From the NCBI GenBank assembly GCA_023412755.1, contig JAEZCB010000152.1, positions 1-27,981 on the forward strand: a stretch of DNA of 27,981 bases, read 5' to 3'. The stretch's first letter is position 1; every line of letters starts with the position of its first letter. The notes below the pieces were generated by a model. That model did not search any database. It had not been told where the DNA came from and saw nothing but the letters and a program-made list of their open reading frames with translations. Positions 1 through 8,385 of the stretch are shown in pieces. The stretch is from Bacteroidota bacterium (GTDB taxonomy: Bacteria > Bacteroidota > Bacteroidia > Flavobacteriales_F > PHOS-HE28). Position numbers and translations under genes: made by a program.

Positions 1-22
1 GGGTATCGGTGGTGGTATCCAT
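1..22 (-). CDS. possible start of a divergent gene, cut off by the window edge
   Basis: On the minus strand an ATG at 22-20 opens a frame (Met-Asp-Thr-Thr-Thr-Asp-Thr) that stays open to the window edge. Only seven codons are visible, so the product cannot be named. The reason to propose it is the sequence in front: a TACCTTCG box (28-35) sits five bases before the ATG, the same geometry seen before other genes in this window. A second in-frame-open ATG at 47-45 is the alternative start. The gene would be divergent from the Bat operon. Confidence 0.3.
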
Positions 23-27
23 GGAGC

Positions 28-35
28 CGAAGGTA
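28..35 (-). promoter_or_regulatory. candidate -7 promoter box (TACCTTCG)
   Basis: Read on the minus strand this is TACCTTCG, one base from the Bacteroidota -7 consensus TAnnTTTG. It lies 5 nt upstream of the ATG at 22, so transcription would begin at or very near the start codon. The nearest upstream TTG (62-60) is 24 nt away, a bit far for a -33 element. Inferred by eye only. Confidence 0.3.
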
Positions 36-220
36 TACGGGAACCATGATAAAAGTGGCAATACCGCGCCCGGCTTATGATCATTCAAGAAAAAGAAACT
101 GGAAATGGCCGGAGCACAGGATCCACGCGGCCTTGATCTTAACAAACCTTAACGGCGCACCGGGGGCAGTAACTTGGGGACCCTTAGAATTTTGCATTCA
201 AGCGGACAAAACACGGCAGC

Positions 221-1249
221 ATGGAGCAACCCCTAACAGACAGCCAAAAGGCGGTGACATCCGAGAGCATTCGCGTGTTGAATGAACGGATCCAGCAAGC
301 CAGTGGATTCGTGGATCTCATCGATCACGAGATGGAGAAAGTGATCGTTGGGCAGAAGGACATGGTGCAAAAGCTGCTGGTGGCGCTGCTAGCCGATGGC
401 CACATCCTGCTGGAAGGTGTTCCTGGGCTGGCCAAGACCATGGCCATAAAAGCTCTCGCCCGCACGGTGAGTGTGGATTTCAGCCGCATCCAATTCACTC
501 CGGACCTGCTGCCCGCCGACCTTATCGGCACCATGATCTACAGCCAGCGGAACGAAGAATTCACTGTGAAACAGGGTCCGATCTTCAGCAATTTCGTACT
601 GGCCGATGAGATCAACCGCGCACCGGCCAAAGTGCAGAGCGCATTGCTGGAGGCCATGCAGGAAAGGCAGATCACCCTCGGCGCCAGAACGTATCCGCTT
701 CCGGAACCCTTCCTGGTACTGGCCACCATGAACCCCATTGAGCAGGAAGGCACCTATCCCCTTCCGGAAGCCCAGACCGATCGCTTCATGTTGAAGGTGG
801 TGCTGGATTATCCCCGCAAGGAGGAGGAGAAGCTGATCATACGCCAGAATGTACGCCCCGGTGGCATGCCCGAGCCTCAACATGTGGTGAGCGGGCACGA
901 GATACTGCAGGCAAGGCAACTGGTGCGTGAGGTGTATATGGATGAAAAGATCGAGCAGTACATCGTGGACATTGTTTATGCCACGCGTAAACCAGAACAA
1001 TACAAACTCACCGATCTCACCTCGCTGATCGGCTTTGGCGGCAGTCCCCGGGCAAGCATCAACATGGCCCTTGCAGCGAAGGCCTATGCTTTCACCAAGC
1101 GCCGTGGCTATGTGGTGCCGGAGGATGTGCGTGCGGTATGCCCGGATGTGCTGCGCCACCGGATCGGACTCACCTATGAGGCGGAAGCGGAGAACATCAC
1201 CGTGAATGAGATCATTGGCCGTGTGCTGAACACGGTGGAAGTGCCTTGA
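221..1249 (+). CDS. moxR: MoxR-family AAA+ ATPase, first gene of the Bat operon
   Basis: Cytosolic AAA+ ATPase of the MoxR family (342 aa, a normal family length), thought to act as a chaperone that remodels or activates the von Willebrand A partner proteins encoded beside it. Visible motifs: Walker A GVPGLAKT (66-73), Walker B FVLADEIN (125-132), sensor-1 region LATMNP (167-172), and the conserved EAQTDRF segment (183-189) typical of MoxR. The ATG at 221 gives a full N-terminal helix before the ATPase core. There is no clear ribosome-binding site, as is usual in Bacteroidota. The 200 nt upstream hold only a weak promoter candidate (GAATTTTG at 187-194). The DUF58 gene follows after 25 nt, and this MoxR-DUF58-BatA/B order is the classic arrangement. 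Confidence 0.95.
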   Translation: MEQPLTDSQKAVTSESIRVLNERIQQASGFVDLIDHEMEKVIVGQKDMVQKLLVALLADGHILLEGVPGLAKTMAIKALARTVSVDFSRIQFTPDLLPADLIGTMIYSQRNEEFTVKQGPIFSNFVLADEINRAPAKVQSALLEAMQERQITLGARTYPLPEPFLVLATMNPIEQEGTYPLPEAQTDRFMLKVVLDYPRKEEEKLIIRQNVRPGGMPEPQHVVSGHEILQARQLVREVYMDEKIEQYIVDIVYATRKPEQYKLTDLTSLIGFGGSPRASINMALAAKAYAFTKRRGYVVPEDVRAVCPDVLRHRIGLTYEAEAENITVNEIIGRVLNTVEVP

Positions 1250-1274
1250 TCCCTCACCATGGCAACGCCACAGT

Positions 1275-2171
1275 ATGCCACGCATGAACTCCGTTCAACA
1301 TACCAAGGAGCTGCTGAAGAAGGTGCGGACCATCGAGCTGAAGACGCGTGGCCTTAGCGATCATATCTTCTCAGGCGAGTACCACAGCGCGTTCAAGGGG
1401 CGAGGCTTGACCTTCAGCGAAGTGCGTGATTATGTACCGGGCGATGAGGTGCGCACGATCGATTGGAATGTGACCGCACGTTTCGGCCATCCTTTCGTGA
1501 AAGTATTTGAAGAAGAACGCGAACTCACCGCGATGCTCGTGGCGGATGTGAGTGCCTCGGAAGATTTTGGCACAGCCAGCCAGCTGAAACGGGAACTGAT
1601 CACCGAGGTGTGTGCCACCATCGCCTTCTCGGCGATCAAGAACAACGACAAGGTGGGCCTCATTCTCTTTTCCGATCGGGTGGAAAAGTTCATTCCACCG
1701 AAAAAAGGAAGAAGCCACATACTGCGGCTGGTGCGGGAGCTGCTGGAATTCCGCGCTTCGGGCAAGGGCACCGACATCACGGAAGCCCTTCGATACATGA
1801 ACAATGTGATCAAGAAACGCTGCATCGCGTTCCTCATCAGCGATATGATGGATGATGGATACGAGCACGTGCTGAAGATCGCCAACCGCCGCCATGATCT
1901 GGTGGTGTTGCGCACTACCGATCCGCGGGAGACCGAGCTGCCGAATGTTGGACTCGTGCAATTCCGCGATCCTGAATCGGGGCTTGTACGCTGGGTGGAT
2001 ACCGGCAGCCGTGCAGTGCGGAACGCCTATCGTGCCGCGGCATTGAAACACCAGCATCGCACCCGGGAGATGCTTCGGCGCTCCGGTGTGGACCATGCCG
2101 TGATCAGCACGCAGGAAGGCTACATCAAGCCATTGATGAACCTGTTCAAACAAAGGGATCAAGGCAGATGA
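1275..2171 (+). CDS. DUF58 domain protein (vWA-like) of the Bat operon
   Basis: A 298-aa protein of the DUF58 family, the constant partner of MoxR ATPases. The signature RDYVPGDEVRTIDWNVTAR lies at residues 51-69, followed by a von Willebrand A-like fold whose metal-site motif DVSAS is at 91-95. There is no signal peptide or clear membrane segment, so it probably sits in the cytosol or at the inner face of the membrane, as the presumed MoxR client. Two nearby starts are possible (1275, or 1284 with MNSVQH); the first is used here. Its stop overlaps the next start as ATGA (2168-2171), implying translational coupling. Family assignment is firm; biochemical function is not established for the family. 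Confidence 0.93.
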   Translation: MPRMNSVQHTKELLKKVRTIELKTRGLSDHIFSGEYHSAFKGRGLTFSEVRDYVPGDEVRTIDWNVTARFGHPFVKVFEEERELTAMLVADVSASEDFGTASQLKRELITEVCATIAFSAIKNNDKVGLILFSDRVEKFIPPKKGRSHILRLVRELLEFRASGKGTDITEALRYMNNVIKKRCIAFLISDMMDDGYEHVLKIANRRHDLVVLRTTDPRETELPNVGLVQFRDPESGLVRWVDTGSRAVRNAYRAAALKHQHRTREMLRRSGVDHAVISTQEGYIKPLMNLFKQRDQGR

Positions 2172-3106
2172 GGTGGATCCTTTGCATAGGCCTGTTGCTG
2201 CCTTTCCCATCACCGGGACAGGTTCCAACGGCTGTGCTGGATACCACCGTGATCCGGATCGGCGAACAGACCGACCTCCTGCTTACCGTGGATCTGCAGG
2301 GGATCGAGCCGGGCACGCCGATCATACCACCACGCATTGCGGATACACTTCAGCGCCATGTGCATGTGGTACAGGTCTCCGAATGGGATACGGTGCGGAC
2401 GAGCATGCCGGGCGGTGCGGATATCATTCAGCTTGTCCAACGGATACGCATCACTTCCTTCGATACCGGATTCTGGGCCATACCGCCATATCTATTCACC
2501 ATAGGCCAGGTTGGAGCCGAAACAAGGCCGCTCCTGCTTGAAGTGCGTGGCGTGGATCTGGGCGAAGTGCCGGAGTTGCGTGACATAAAGGACATCCATG
2601 AAGTACCCTTCAGCCTTGCTTCTTGGGTACGAAGGCATTGGCATTGGATCCTGCTGCCGTTGGTGGCCGCGCTGCTGCTATGGTGGCTGGTGGCCTACTG
2701 GCGGCGCCGTCCCCGCCCTGTGGTCCAGGAGAACAGCACCGAACCCCAGCAGCCGCTGCACGAACGCGTGCTGCAGCGATTGCATGCGCTGCAGGAGGAA
2801 AGGCTCTGGCAGAATGGCGAGCACAAACTCTACCACTCGCGCCTCACCGATCTATTGCGCGGATACATAGAGGAACGGTACAACGTTCCCGCGTTGGAAA
2901 GGACCACTGATGAACTGATGCAGGAAATGCGCGTGGCACCGATATCCGCCGATCACCGCCTGATGCTGCGCAACATGTTGGAACTATCGGATATGGTGAA
3001 ATTCGCCAAGGCCACCCCCTCGCCTGCCGAAAATGAAATGATGATGGCCAACGCCATTGTCTTTGTGAAGGAGACGGCACCCGCACCAGCCATGGCCCAT
3101 GCGTGA
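2168..3106 (+). CDS. BatD-like single-pass membrane protein between DUF58 and BatA
   Basis: A 312-aa protein with an N-terminal signal-peptide-like segment (1-18), a periplasmic beta-rich part, one membrane helix (about 157-178) followed by an Arg-rich stop-transfer (YWRRRPRP), and a cytosolic helical tail. The segment LRDIKDIHEVP just before the helix, and the tail around LTDLLRGYIEERY and TTDELM, resemble small membrane proteins (DUF4381-like) found at this position in MoxR/Bat operons. The layout (periplasmic beta domain, helix, cytosolic helices) is a short version of the BatD protein encoded downstream. It overlaps the DUF58 gene by 4 nt and BatA by 8 nt. The role is inferred from position: probably a membrane adaptor for the vWA proteins. 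Confidence 0.8.
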   Translation: MRWILCIGLLLPFPSPGQVPTAVLDTTVIRIGEQTDLLLTVDLQGIEPGTPIIPPRIADTLQRHVHVVQVSEWDTVRTSMPGGADIIQLVQRIRITSFDTGFWAIPPYLFTIGQVGAETRPLLLEVRGVDLGEVPELRDIKDIHEVPFSLASWVRRHWHWILLPLVAALLLWWLVAYWRRRPRPVVQENSTEPQQPLHERVLQRLHALQEERLWQNGEHKLYHSRLTDLLRGYIEERYNVPALERTTDELMQEMRVAPISADHRLMLRNMLELSDMVKFAKATPSPAENEMMMANAIVFVKETAPAPAMAHA

Positions 3107-4175
3107 ACGCGATGGAAATATTACCCTGTTCTGGACCATACTGGCCGCTGGCGGTGTGGTGATCGCCTGGTACCTGCTTGTGCGCCGCCATGAACTGGCG
3201 CACCCCTGGATGCTCTGGATATTGCTACCGATCTGGATCCTCGCTTTGCTGAAGCTGCGCCACAGCGATGACAAGGGAGCGGTACGCCTGCCCACCCTAT
3301 CTGCCCTGATCAATGGCCCGCTCGATCCGCTGGCCTTGCTGCGTCCGTTGCCATGGTCCTCTTTCATCTTCGGCGCCTCATTGCTCACCCTTGCCATGGC
3401 GCGTCCACAAAGCAAGGACAGCTGGCAGGATGTCCAACGTGAAGGGATCGACATCGTCATCTCCCTGGACGTCTCCACCAGCATGCTTGCAAGGGACTTG
3501 AAGCCCGATCGCCTTGAAGCAAGTAAAAAGGTGGGTGTGGATTTCATCGACGGCCGCCCGAACGACCGCATCGGTCTGGTGGTGTACGAGGGGGAGGCAT
3601 TCACCCAGTGCCCGCTCACCACGGACCATCGCGTACTGAAGGATCTCTTCCTCAACACACGCAGCGGCCTTATCGAAGGCGGCACCGCGATCGGCCTTGG
3701 ACTGGCCACGGCCGTGAACCGCCTGCGCGAGAGTGAGGCCCGGAGCAAAGTGATCATCCTGCTCACCGATGGGGTGAACAATGCCGGCGCCATTCAACCG
3801 ATCGATGCGGCTTACATAGCCGAGCAATTGAACATGCGGGTGTATTGCATCGGCGTTGGTACCACCGGCAAGGCGCTCTCACCTGTGGGAAGATATCCGA
3901 ACGGCCAATTGCGTTTCGAATATGCTGATGTGGAGATCGACGAAGAGAAGCTCAAGGAGATCGCGGAGATCACCGGCGGCAAGTATTTCCGTGCCACCAA
4001 TGAACGCAAGTTGCGGGAGATCTACCAGGAGATCGATCAGTTGGAGCGCTCACGCATTTCCGTTACGGAACATAGTGCACGGCATGAGGAGTATCTGCCG
4101 CTGGCGCTGGCCGGAGCAGGCATGCTCCTCTTCGGTTTTCTATTGGACCGTTCGGTGCTGCGCACACTATCATGA
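3099..4175 (+). CDS. batA: BatA, membrane-anchored von Willebrand A protein
   Basis: A 358-aa inner-membrane protein with hydrophobic segments at about 11-27, 37-52 and 88-101, a von Willebrand A domain, and a C-terminal membrane helix (about 329-347). The MIDAS metal site is intact: DVSTS (D124, S126, S128), a conserved Thr in GGTAIG, and LLTDGVNNAG. This is the standard BatA architecture of the Bacteroidota aerotolerance operon, where BatA and BatB are thought to form a complex with MoxR/DUF58 on the inside and TPR proteins outside. The start overlaps the previous gene by 8 nt and the stop overlaps batB as ATGA (4172-4175). BatA and BatB here are paralogues, sharing the LKPxRxE segment after the MIDAS. 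Confidence 0.93.
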   Translation: MRERDGNITLFWTILAAGGVVIAWYLLVRRHELAHPWMLWILLPIWILALLKLRHSDDKGAVRLPTLSALINGPLDPLALLRPLPWSSFIFGASLLTLAMARPQSKDSWQDVQREGIDIVISLDVSTSMLARDLKPDRLEASKKVGVDFIDGRPNDRIGLVVYEGEAFTQCPLTTDHRVLKDLFLNTRSGLIEGGTAIGLGLATAVNRLRESEARSKVIILLTDGVNNAGAIQPIDAAYIAEQLNMRVYCIGVGTTGKALSPVGRYPNGQLRFEYADVEIDEEKLKEIAEITGGKYFRATNERKLREIYQEIDQLERSRISVTEHSARHEEYLPLALAGAGMLLFGFLLDRSVLRTLS

Positions 4176-5314
4176 AGAGGCGTGGCACATACCGGATCAC
4201 CATGGCCGGCGTGGTCGTACTGATCACCGAGGTGTTCACCGCCGTAGCCTTCATCGCATTCTGGTTCCTCCTGTTCCGCGCCACACAAGCCTTCCGCTTC
4301 GAACGTCCGGAATTGCTCAAGGCGCTTTGGGTGGGTCCTGTGCTCGGCATCATCTTCATTCTGCATTTATTGTGGCGTGATCGGGCGCTGGCCCGTTTCG
4401 CTTCAACCAACACATTGCTCCATGCCGTACCGGGTGTCTCCACCACGCGCATGGTGCTCCGTTTCCTATGCTTCCGCCATGGTCTGGGTTTCGTGATCAT
4501 CGCATTGGCACATCCGCAGTACGGCACCCGGCTGGAGGAGGTAAGGTCCCAGGGTGTGGACATCATGGTGGCGATCGATGTGAGCAACAGCATGCTCGCG
4601 GAGGACTTGAAACCGAACAGGATGGAATCGGCCCGCCGCGCCCTCTCCCGCCTGTTGGATCAACTGCGTGGAGATCGTCTGGGCATGGTGGTCTTCGCCG
4701 GAGATGCCTTCGTGCAACTACCCATCACCACCGATCGCAGCGCGGCAAGGCTCTTCCTCAATTCGGTGAACACCGATGCCGTTCCCACCCAGGGGACCGC
4801 GATCGGTACGGCCATCGATCTGGCACACCGCAGCTTCGATCTGGAGCAGCCGGGGAGCCGGGCCATCATTGTTATCACCGATGGAGAGGATCATGAGGAT
4901 GATGCGGAAGGTGCCGCGCGTGCGGCGGCCGAAGATGGCATCGTGGTGCATACCATTGGCATGGGTACGCCGCAAGGTGGTCCATTACCCATACGCAGAG
5001 GCGGCCAGCTCACCGGTTTCCGAAAGGACGCGCAAGGCAATACGGTGGTGAGCCGTTTGGATGAAAGCATGCTGCTGCGCATCGCATCCGCCGGCAATGG
5101 CACCTATGTACGCGCGACCGACCGCGGTGCGGGCATGGAGGAATTGGTGGAGGAGCTGCGTGCCATGGATCCCGCTGATACCGGCACCTGGAGGACCGCG
5201 GCACATAGATCACAGTTCCAATATCCATTGGGCCTGGGCTTGTTCCTGATCCTGGTGAGCATGTCCATCGGTGAACGACGCAGGCCGGCACCATCCATGA
5301 ATTGGACCACATGA
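4172..5314 (+). CDS. batB: BatB, membrane-anchored von Willebrand A protein
   Basis: A 380-aa paralogue of the upstream BatA. It has N-terminal hydrophobic segments (about 12-35, 52-67, 98-113), a von Willebrand A domain with the MIDAS motif DVSNS (D136, S138, S140), QGTAIGTA and ITDGEDHEDD, and a C-terminal membrane helix near 350-365. The DGEDHED signature is the variant characteristic of BatB rather than BatA. It is translationally coupled to both neighbours by 4-nt ATGA overlaps (4172-4175 and 5311-5314). Expected location: inner membrane with the vWA domain exposed, as partner of BatA. Assignment is confident from order and motifs. Confidence 0.93.
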   Translation: MKRRGTYRITMAGVVVLITEVFTAVAFIAFWFLLFRATQAFRFERPELLKALWVGPVLGIIFILHLLWRDRALARFASTNTLLHAVPGVSTTRMVLRFLCFRHGLGFVIIALAHPQYGTRLEEVRSQGVDIMVAIDVSNSMLAEDLKPNRMESARRALSRLLDQLRGDRLGMVVFAGDAFVQLPITTDRSAARLFLNSVNTDAVPTQGTAIGTAIDLAHRSFDLEQPGSRAIIVITDGEDHEDDAEGAARAAAEDGIVVHTIGMGTPQGGPLPIRRGGQLTGFRKDAQGNTVVSRLDESMLLRIASAGNGTYVRATDRGAGMEELVEELRAMDPADTGTWRTAAHRSQFQYPLGLGLFLILVSMSIGERRRPAPSMNWTT

Positions 5315-6108
5315 AGAACGCATATGCCATAGCACTAGCGCTCTTCGCGATCTCTTGCGGAGATGCGCGGGAACGTGCGGCCGAAGATGCCCTGCGGCAT
5401 GGCAACGCCTCCTACCGCGAGGGCCGTTTCATGGTGGCCGTTGAGCGTTATGGAGAAGCACTTCATGATGCGAGAGTATTGCATAATTCAGGCAAGGCGG
5501 CGTACCGTGCGAAGGACCATGATCTGGCGGTGGAACGCCTCCGGGCCACCACGGAGGTCTTCCAGGACCCCATCCATCAGGCCGCGGCCTTCCATGACCT
5601 GGGTGTGGAACGGGTGATGCAGGCGCGATGGGCGGACAGCATGAGTGTGGTGCTCGCAGAGAAGGTCGCGGGACTTTCGGCGGACGAGACGGATATCGCC
5701 TCCCGCGTGAGACTCGCCGTGGAACGGGATTCTCTGCGCCAGCAGCGCACACAAATGATCTCACTCACGGATTCGGCATTGGTACGGGCTATCGATGCGT
5801 TCAAACAGGCCCTGCTGCGCGTACCCACGGATGAGGATACGCGTTATAACATGGCCCTCTCCCAGCGTCTTCTTGCAACACGGGAAAAGGACCGGCAGGA
5901 GAAGGATGGCGACAAGGATGAACAGAAAGAGTTGAGTGAACATGCCAAGGCTTTGATGGCGCAGGCGGATGAGCTTGTTGAACAACATCGGTTCAAGGAG
6001 GCATTGGAATTGCTGAAAGGGGGGCTCCAAAAGGAACCATCGCTGGCGAAGGAAAAGGAATACATGGACAAGTTGGAGGTGGTCACAAAAGCCGCAGAAG
6101 CCACATGA
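5311..6108 (+). CDS. TPR protein of the Bat operon, first half of a BatC-like pair
   Basis: A 265-aa protein. The ATG at 5311 is chosen because it makes the usual ATGA overlap with batB and begins a clean export signal; the in-frame TTG nine bases earlier is rejected. The signal ends in AISC (Cys16), which could be a lipobox, so a lipoprotein is possible but the match is not ideal. TPR-like helices cover roughly 25-95, 145-178 and 209-240. The segment DTRYNMALSQRLLATREKDRQEKD resembles the junction before the charged linker of ordinary BatC proteins. Instead of the BatC C-terminus it then has another TPR and stops. The next gene carries a second TPR, the Gln-rich linker and the BatC tail. Location: periplasm or periplasmic face of the inner membrane. 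Confidence 0.8.
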   Translation: MKNAYAIALALFAISCGDARERAAEDALRHGNASYREGRFMVAVERYGEALHDARVLHNSGKAAYRAKDHDLAVERLRATTEVFQDPIHQAAAFHDLGVERVMQARWADSMSVVLAEKVAGLSADETDIASRVRLAVERDSLRQQRTQMISLTDSALVRAIDAFKQALLRVPTDEDTRYNMALSQRLLATREKDRQEKDGDKDEQKELSEHAKALMAQADELVEQHRFKEALELLKGGLQKEPSLAKEKEYMDKLEVVTKAAEAT

Positions 6109-6644
6109 TGCGTATGATCATATACATGCTCTTGTTGCTTTGCCATCTGATGCCGCCCACGGTATGGGCGCAGGAGCTGTCTCCCGAAGCCTACTTCAAC
6201 CAGGCCTCCAAGGAGTACATCAAGAAGGACAAACTCACCGCGTTGCGCACCCTGGACAAGGCCTTGCGTGAGCATCCCGGGGATCCCCGGCTTCTGGCGC
6301 TCGCCGAGGAACTCATCAAGGAGGATGAACAACAGCAGCAGCAACAGCAGCAGCAGGAACAACAGCAGCAAGACAAGCAAAAGGAACAGGAACAGAACGA
6401 GGATGCCCAGCAGGATACGGGAGATGGCAAGGGGGATGAACAGGAGTCACGGCCCGAGCAGGGAAATGAGCAGGAACGATCCGAGCAGGGACAAGGCAGG
6501 GAGGAAAAGCACCCGCGATCCATAGCCCCACAGGATGCCCGCAGAATGTTGGATGCGCTGGAGCGGCAGGAAAAGGATGTGCAGGACAAAGTGCGGGCAA
6601 AACAGCGGCCGGCCAACCGCAGACCCATTGAAAAGGATTGGTAG
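6105..6644 (+). CDS. batC: BatC, TPR protein with Gln-rich linker
   Basis: A 179-aa exported protein: signal peptide (about 1-22, ending VWAQ), a single TPR-like hairpin (about 25-70), a Gln/Glu/Asp-rich low-complexity linker (74-135), and a conserved C-terminal block DARRMLDALERQEKDVQDKV ending in EKDW. I recognise the DALExxEKxxQxKV...EKDW tail as typical of Bacteroidota BatC. This protein has fewer TPRs than usual; the missing repeats appear to be in the preceding gene, which it overlaps by ATGA (6105-6108). batD starts one base after its stop. Expected role: periplasmic adaptor of the BatA/BatB complex. Confidence 0.82.
   Translation: MMRMIIYMLLLLCHLMPPTVWAQELSPEAYFNQASKEYIKKDKLTALRTLDKALREHPGDPRLLALAEELIKEDEQQQQQQQQQEQQQQDKQKEQEQNEDAQQDTGDGKGDEQESRPEQGNEQERSEQGQGREEKHPRSIAPQDARRMLDALERQEKDVQDKVRAKQRPANRRPIEKDW
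6330..6371 (+). repeat. CAG/CAA trinucleotide tract encoding poly-Gln in BatC
   Basis: Fourteen consecutive codons read CAA or CAG except one GAA, giving nine Gln, one Glu and four Gln (residues 76-89 of BatC). The mixed CAG/CAA composition interrupts the perfect repeat, which would limit slippage. The tract is the start of the hydrophilic linker between the TPR and the conserved C-terminal block. Confidence 0.9.
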
Positions 6645-6645
6645 C

Positions 6646-8385
6646 ATGAATATGTTGAGATACCTCTTCCTGCTCCTGCCTTTACTCAGTACCTGGCACA
6701 CCTTCGCGCAGGAGATCGCCTTCACGGCCACCGTGGACAGGAATTCCATTGCCGTAGGGGAACATGTGAAACTCACGATCACCCTGGTGAACAGCCGCGA
6801 AAGCTTCAACGCACCGGATCTAGGCGGATTGGTGATAGACCGGGGGCCATTTGAGAGCAGCAGTTTCAACTATGTGAATGGGCGCATGACCAGTTCCGTG
6901 TCCCGCACATGGATGCTCACCGCCACCCGCCCCGGCAAATACACCATTGGTGCCGCCAGCGTGCGGGTTGGAGGTGGTGTGATCACCACGGAACCGATCA
7001 CCATAGAGGTGGCCAAAGGCTCCGCACCACCAGCGGACCCCGGTGTGGCGCAGGGGCAGGGCCGGGACCCCAACCTATTCGTCACCATTTCCCTTTCCAA
7101 GAACAAGGCCTATGTGGGTGAGCAGGTGGTGGCCAGTTATGTGCTCTATTCACGCTACCCGAACATCGAACTTTCAAAATACGATCTGCCAAAACTCGAT
7201 GGTTTCTGGACGGAAGAGATCGATCTGGGCGATGCAGGCTGGGAGGAAAGACCGCAGGTGATCAACGGCCTGCAATACCGTGTGGCGGTGCTGAAGAAGC
7301 AATTGCTCTTTCCCCAGCGATCAGGGCGCTTGAGGATAGAACCGATGAGCCTTACTTGTGTGGTCAATCGCTCCTTCTTCTCCCGTGGTACCGCCATAGA
7401 CGTCACCAGCAATGCCGTGGAATTGACGGCCCTGGAACTGCCGCCCAATGCTCCTGCGGAATTCTCCGGTGCTGTGGGCGAATTGCAGATGAACGTGAGT
7501 GCCGACCGTACGGAGGTCAACGCCGATCAAGCCATCGAACTCAGCGTGCGCATCAGTGGCCGTGCTAACCTGAAACTACTGGACGCCCCAAACCTGACAC
7601 CACCGGCGGAATTCGAAGTGTATGATCCAAAGGTGAATGACAAGATCTCCATTGGATCCAACGGCATGGCCGGCCATCGGGAATTTCAATACCTGATGAT
7701 CCCACGGCACGATGGCACCTATGAACTGGATGGTGTCACTTTCGGCTATTTCGACCCGAAGGCCGGAGAATACCGCACCCTGCGAAGTGGACCACTTACC
7801 ATTGATATGGCTCCCGGTGAAATGACGACCATGCCCGGAAGCGCCCGCGTTAGCGGCAGAGAGGTGCAGGTGCTGGAGCACGACATCCGTTATATCCGAA
7901 CCGGTGATCTGGAGCTTCGGCGCATAGGTGAATGGCTGTTCGGGTCCGCCAGATGGATCACCGCGATGCTTGCACCCACACTGGCCTTCCTACTTTTCCT
8001 GGGATGGTATCGCACCAAACGTTCAGAAGAGAGCGATGTGGCGGGCATGCGTCGTAAAAAGGCGGACAAGCTGGCGCGCAGGCGGCTTTCAGAAGCGGAA
8101 AAAGCTTTGGCTCAGAACGATCGGGAAGGCTTCTATGCGGCACTTCACAAGGCTCTGAATGGCTACCTAGCGGACAAGTTCGGGCTGGGGATGGCCGAAA
8201 TGAACTCCATGGTGGTGAAGGAACGCTTGAGCGTGTTGACCGATGGCACCGCATTGGCGGAAGGATACACCCGGTTGATCGCCATTTGCGAAATGGCCCG
8301 GTATGCGCCCATCGAAGAGGTGCCACGCAAAGAACTGCATGCACAGGCAATGGATCTCATCGGCAGGATAGAACAACGTTCATGA
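6646..8385 (+). CDS. batD: BatD, large periplasmic/membrane Bat protein
   Basis: A 579-aa protein of the BatD (oxygen tolerance) family. The ATG at 6646 is chosen because it lies one base after the batC stop and begins a signal peptide (MNMLRYLFLLLPLL, cleavage near TFAQ); the reading frame extends further upstream only inside batC. The bulk (about 22-430) is beta-rich, with repeated immunoglobulin-like strands and the early motif VDRNSIAVGEHVKLTITL typical of BatD. One membrane helix (about 436-455) is followed by a cytosolic helical tail with an EAEKALAQND segment, similar in layout to the small protein at 2168-3106. It overlaps batE by ATGA (8382-8385). The molecular role in the family is not settled; genetically it belongs to the aerotolerance/envelope module. 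Confidence 0.93.
   Translation: MNMLRYLFLLLPLLSTWHTFAQEIAFTATVDRNSIAVGEHVKLTITLVNSRESFNAPDLGGLVIDRGPFESSSFNYVNGRMTSSVSRTWMLTATRPGKYTIGAASVRVGGGVITTEPITIEVAKGSAPPADPGVAQGQGRDPNLFVTISLSKNKAYVGEQVVASYVLYSRYPNIELSKYDLPKLDGFWTEEIDLGDAGWEERPQVINGLQYRVAVLKKQLLFPQRSGRLRIEPMSLTCVVNRSFFSRGTAIDVTSNAVELTALELPPNAPAEFSGAVGELQMNVSADRTEVNADQAIELSVRISGRANLKLLDAPNLTPPAEFEVYDPKVNDKISIGSNGMAGHREFQYLMIPRHDGTYELDGVTFGYFDPKAGEYRTLRSGPLTIDMAPGEMTTMPGSARVSGREVQVLEHDIRYIRTGDLELRRIGEWLFGSARWITAMLAPTLAFLLFLGWYRTKRSEESDVAGMRRKKADKLARRRLSEAEKALAQNDREGFYAALHKALNGYLADKFGLGMAEMNSMVVKERLSVLTDGTALAEGYTRLIAICEMARYAPIEEVPRKELHAQAMDLIGRIEQRS

Noticed and set aside
46..285. 79-codon plus-strand frame at the start of the window
   Set aside because: Overlaps the start of moxR in another frame, has no recognisable features, and sits in the divergent promoter region.
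389..1285. 298-codon minus-strand frame opposite moxR
   Set aside because: It lies fully antisense to a gene with an intact MoxR motif set, is rich in His/Gly/Gln as expected of a complementary frame in GC-rich DNA, and has no domain, signal or membrane segment.
5302..5310. TTG start for the first BatC-like protein
   Set aside because: The ATG at 5311 gives the ATGA overlap seen at most other junctions of the operon and a clean signal sequence.
6330..6371. Poly-Gln tract as a phase-variation hot spot
   Set aside because: The unit is a trinucleotide, so slippage would not shift the frame, and mixed CAG/CAA/GAA codons interrupt the repeat.
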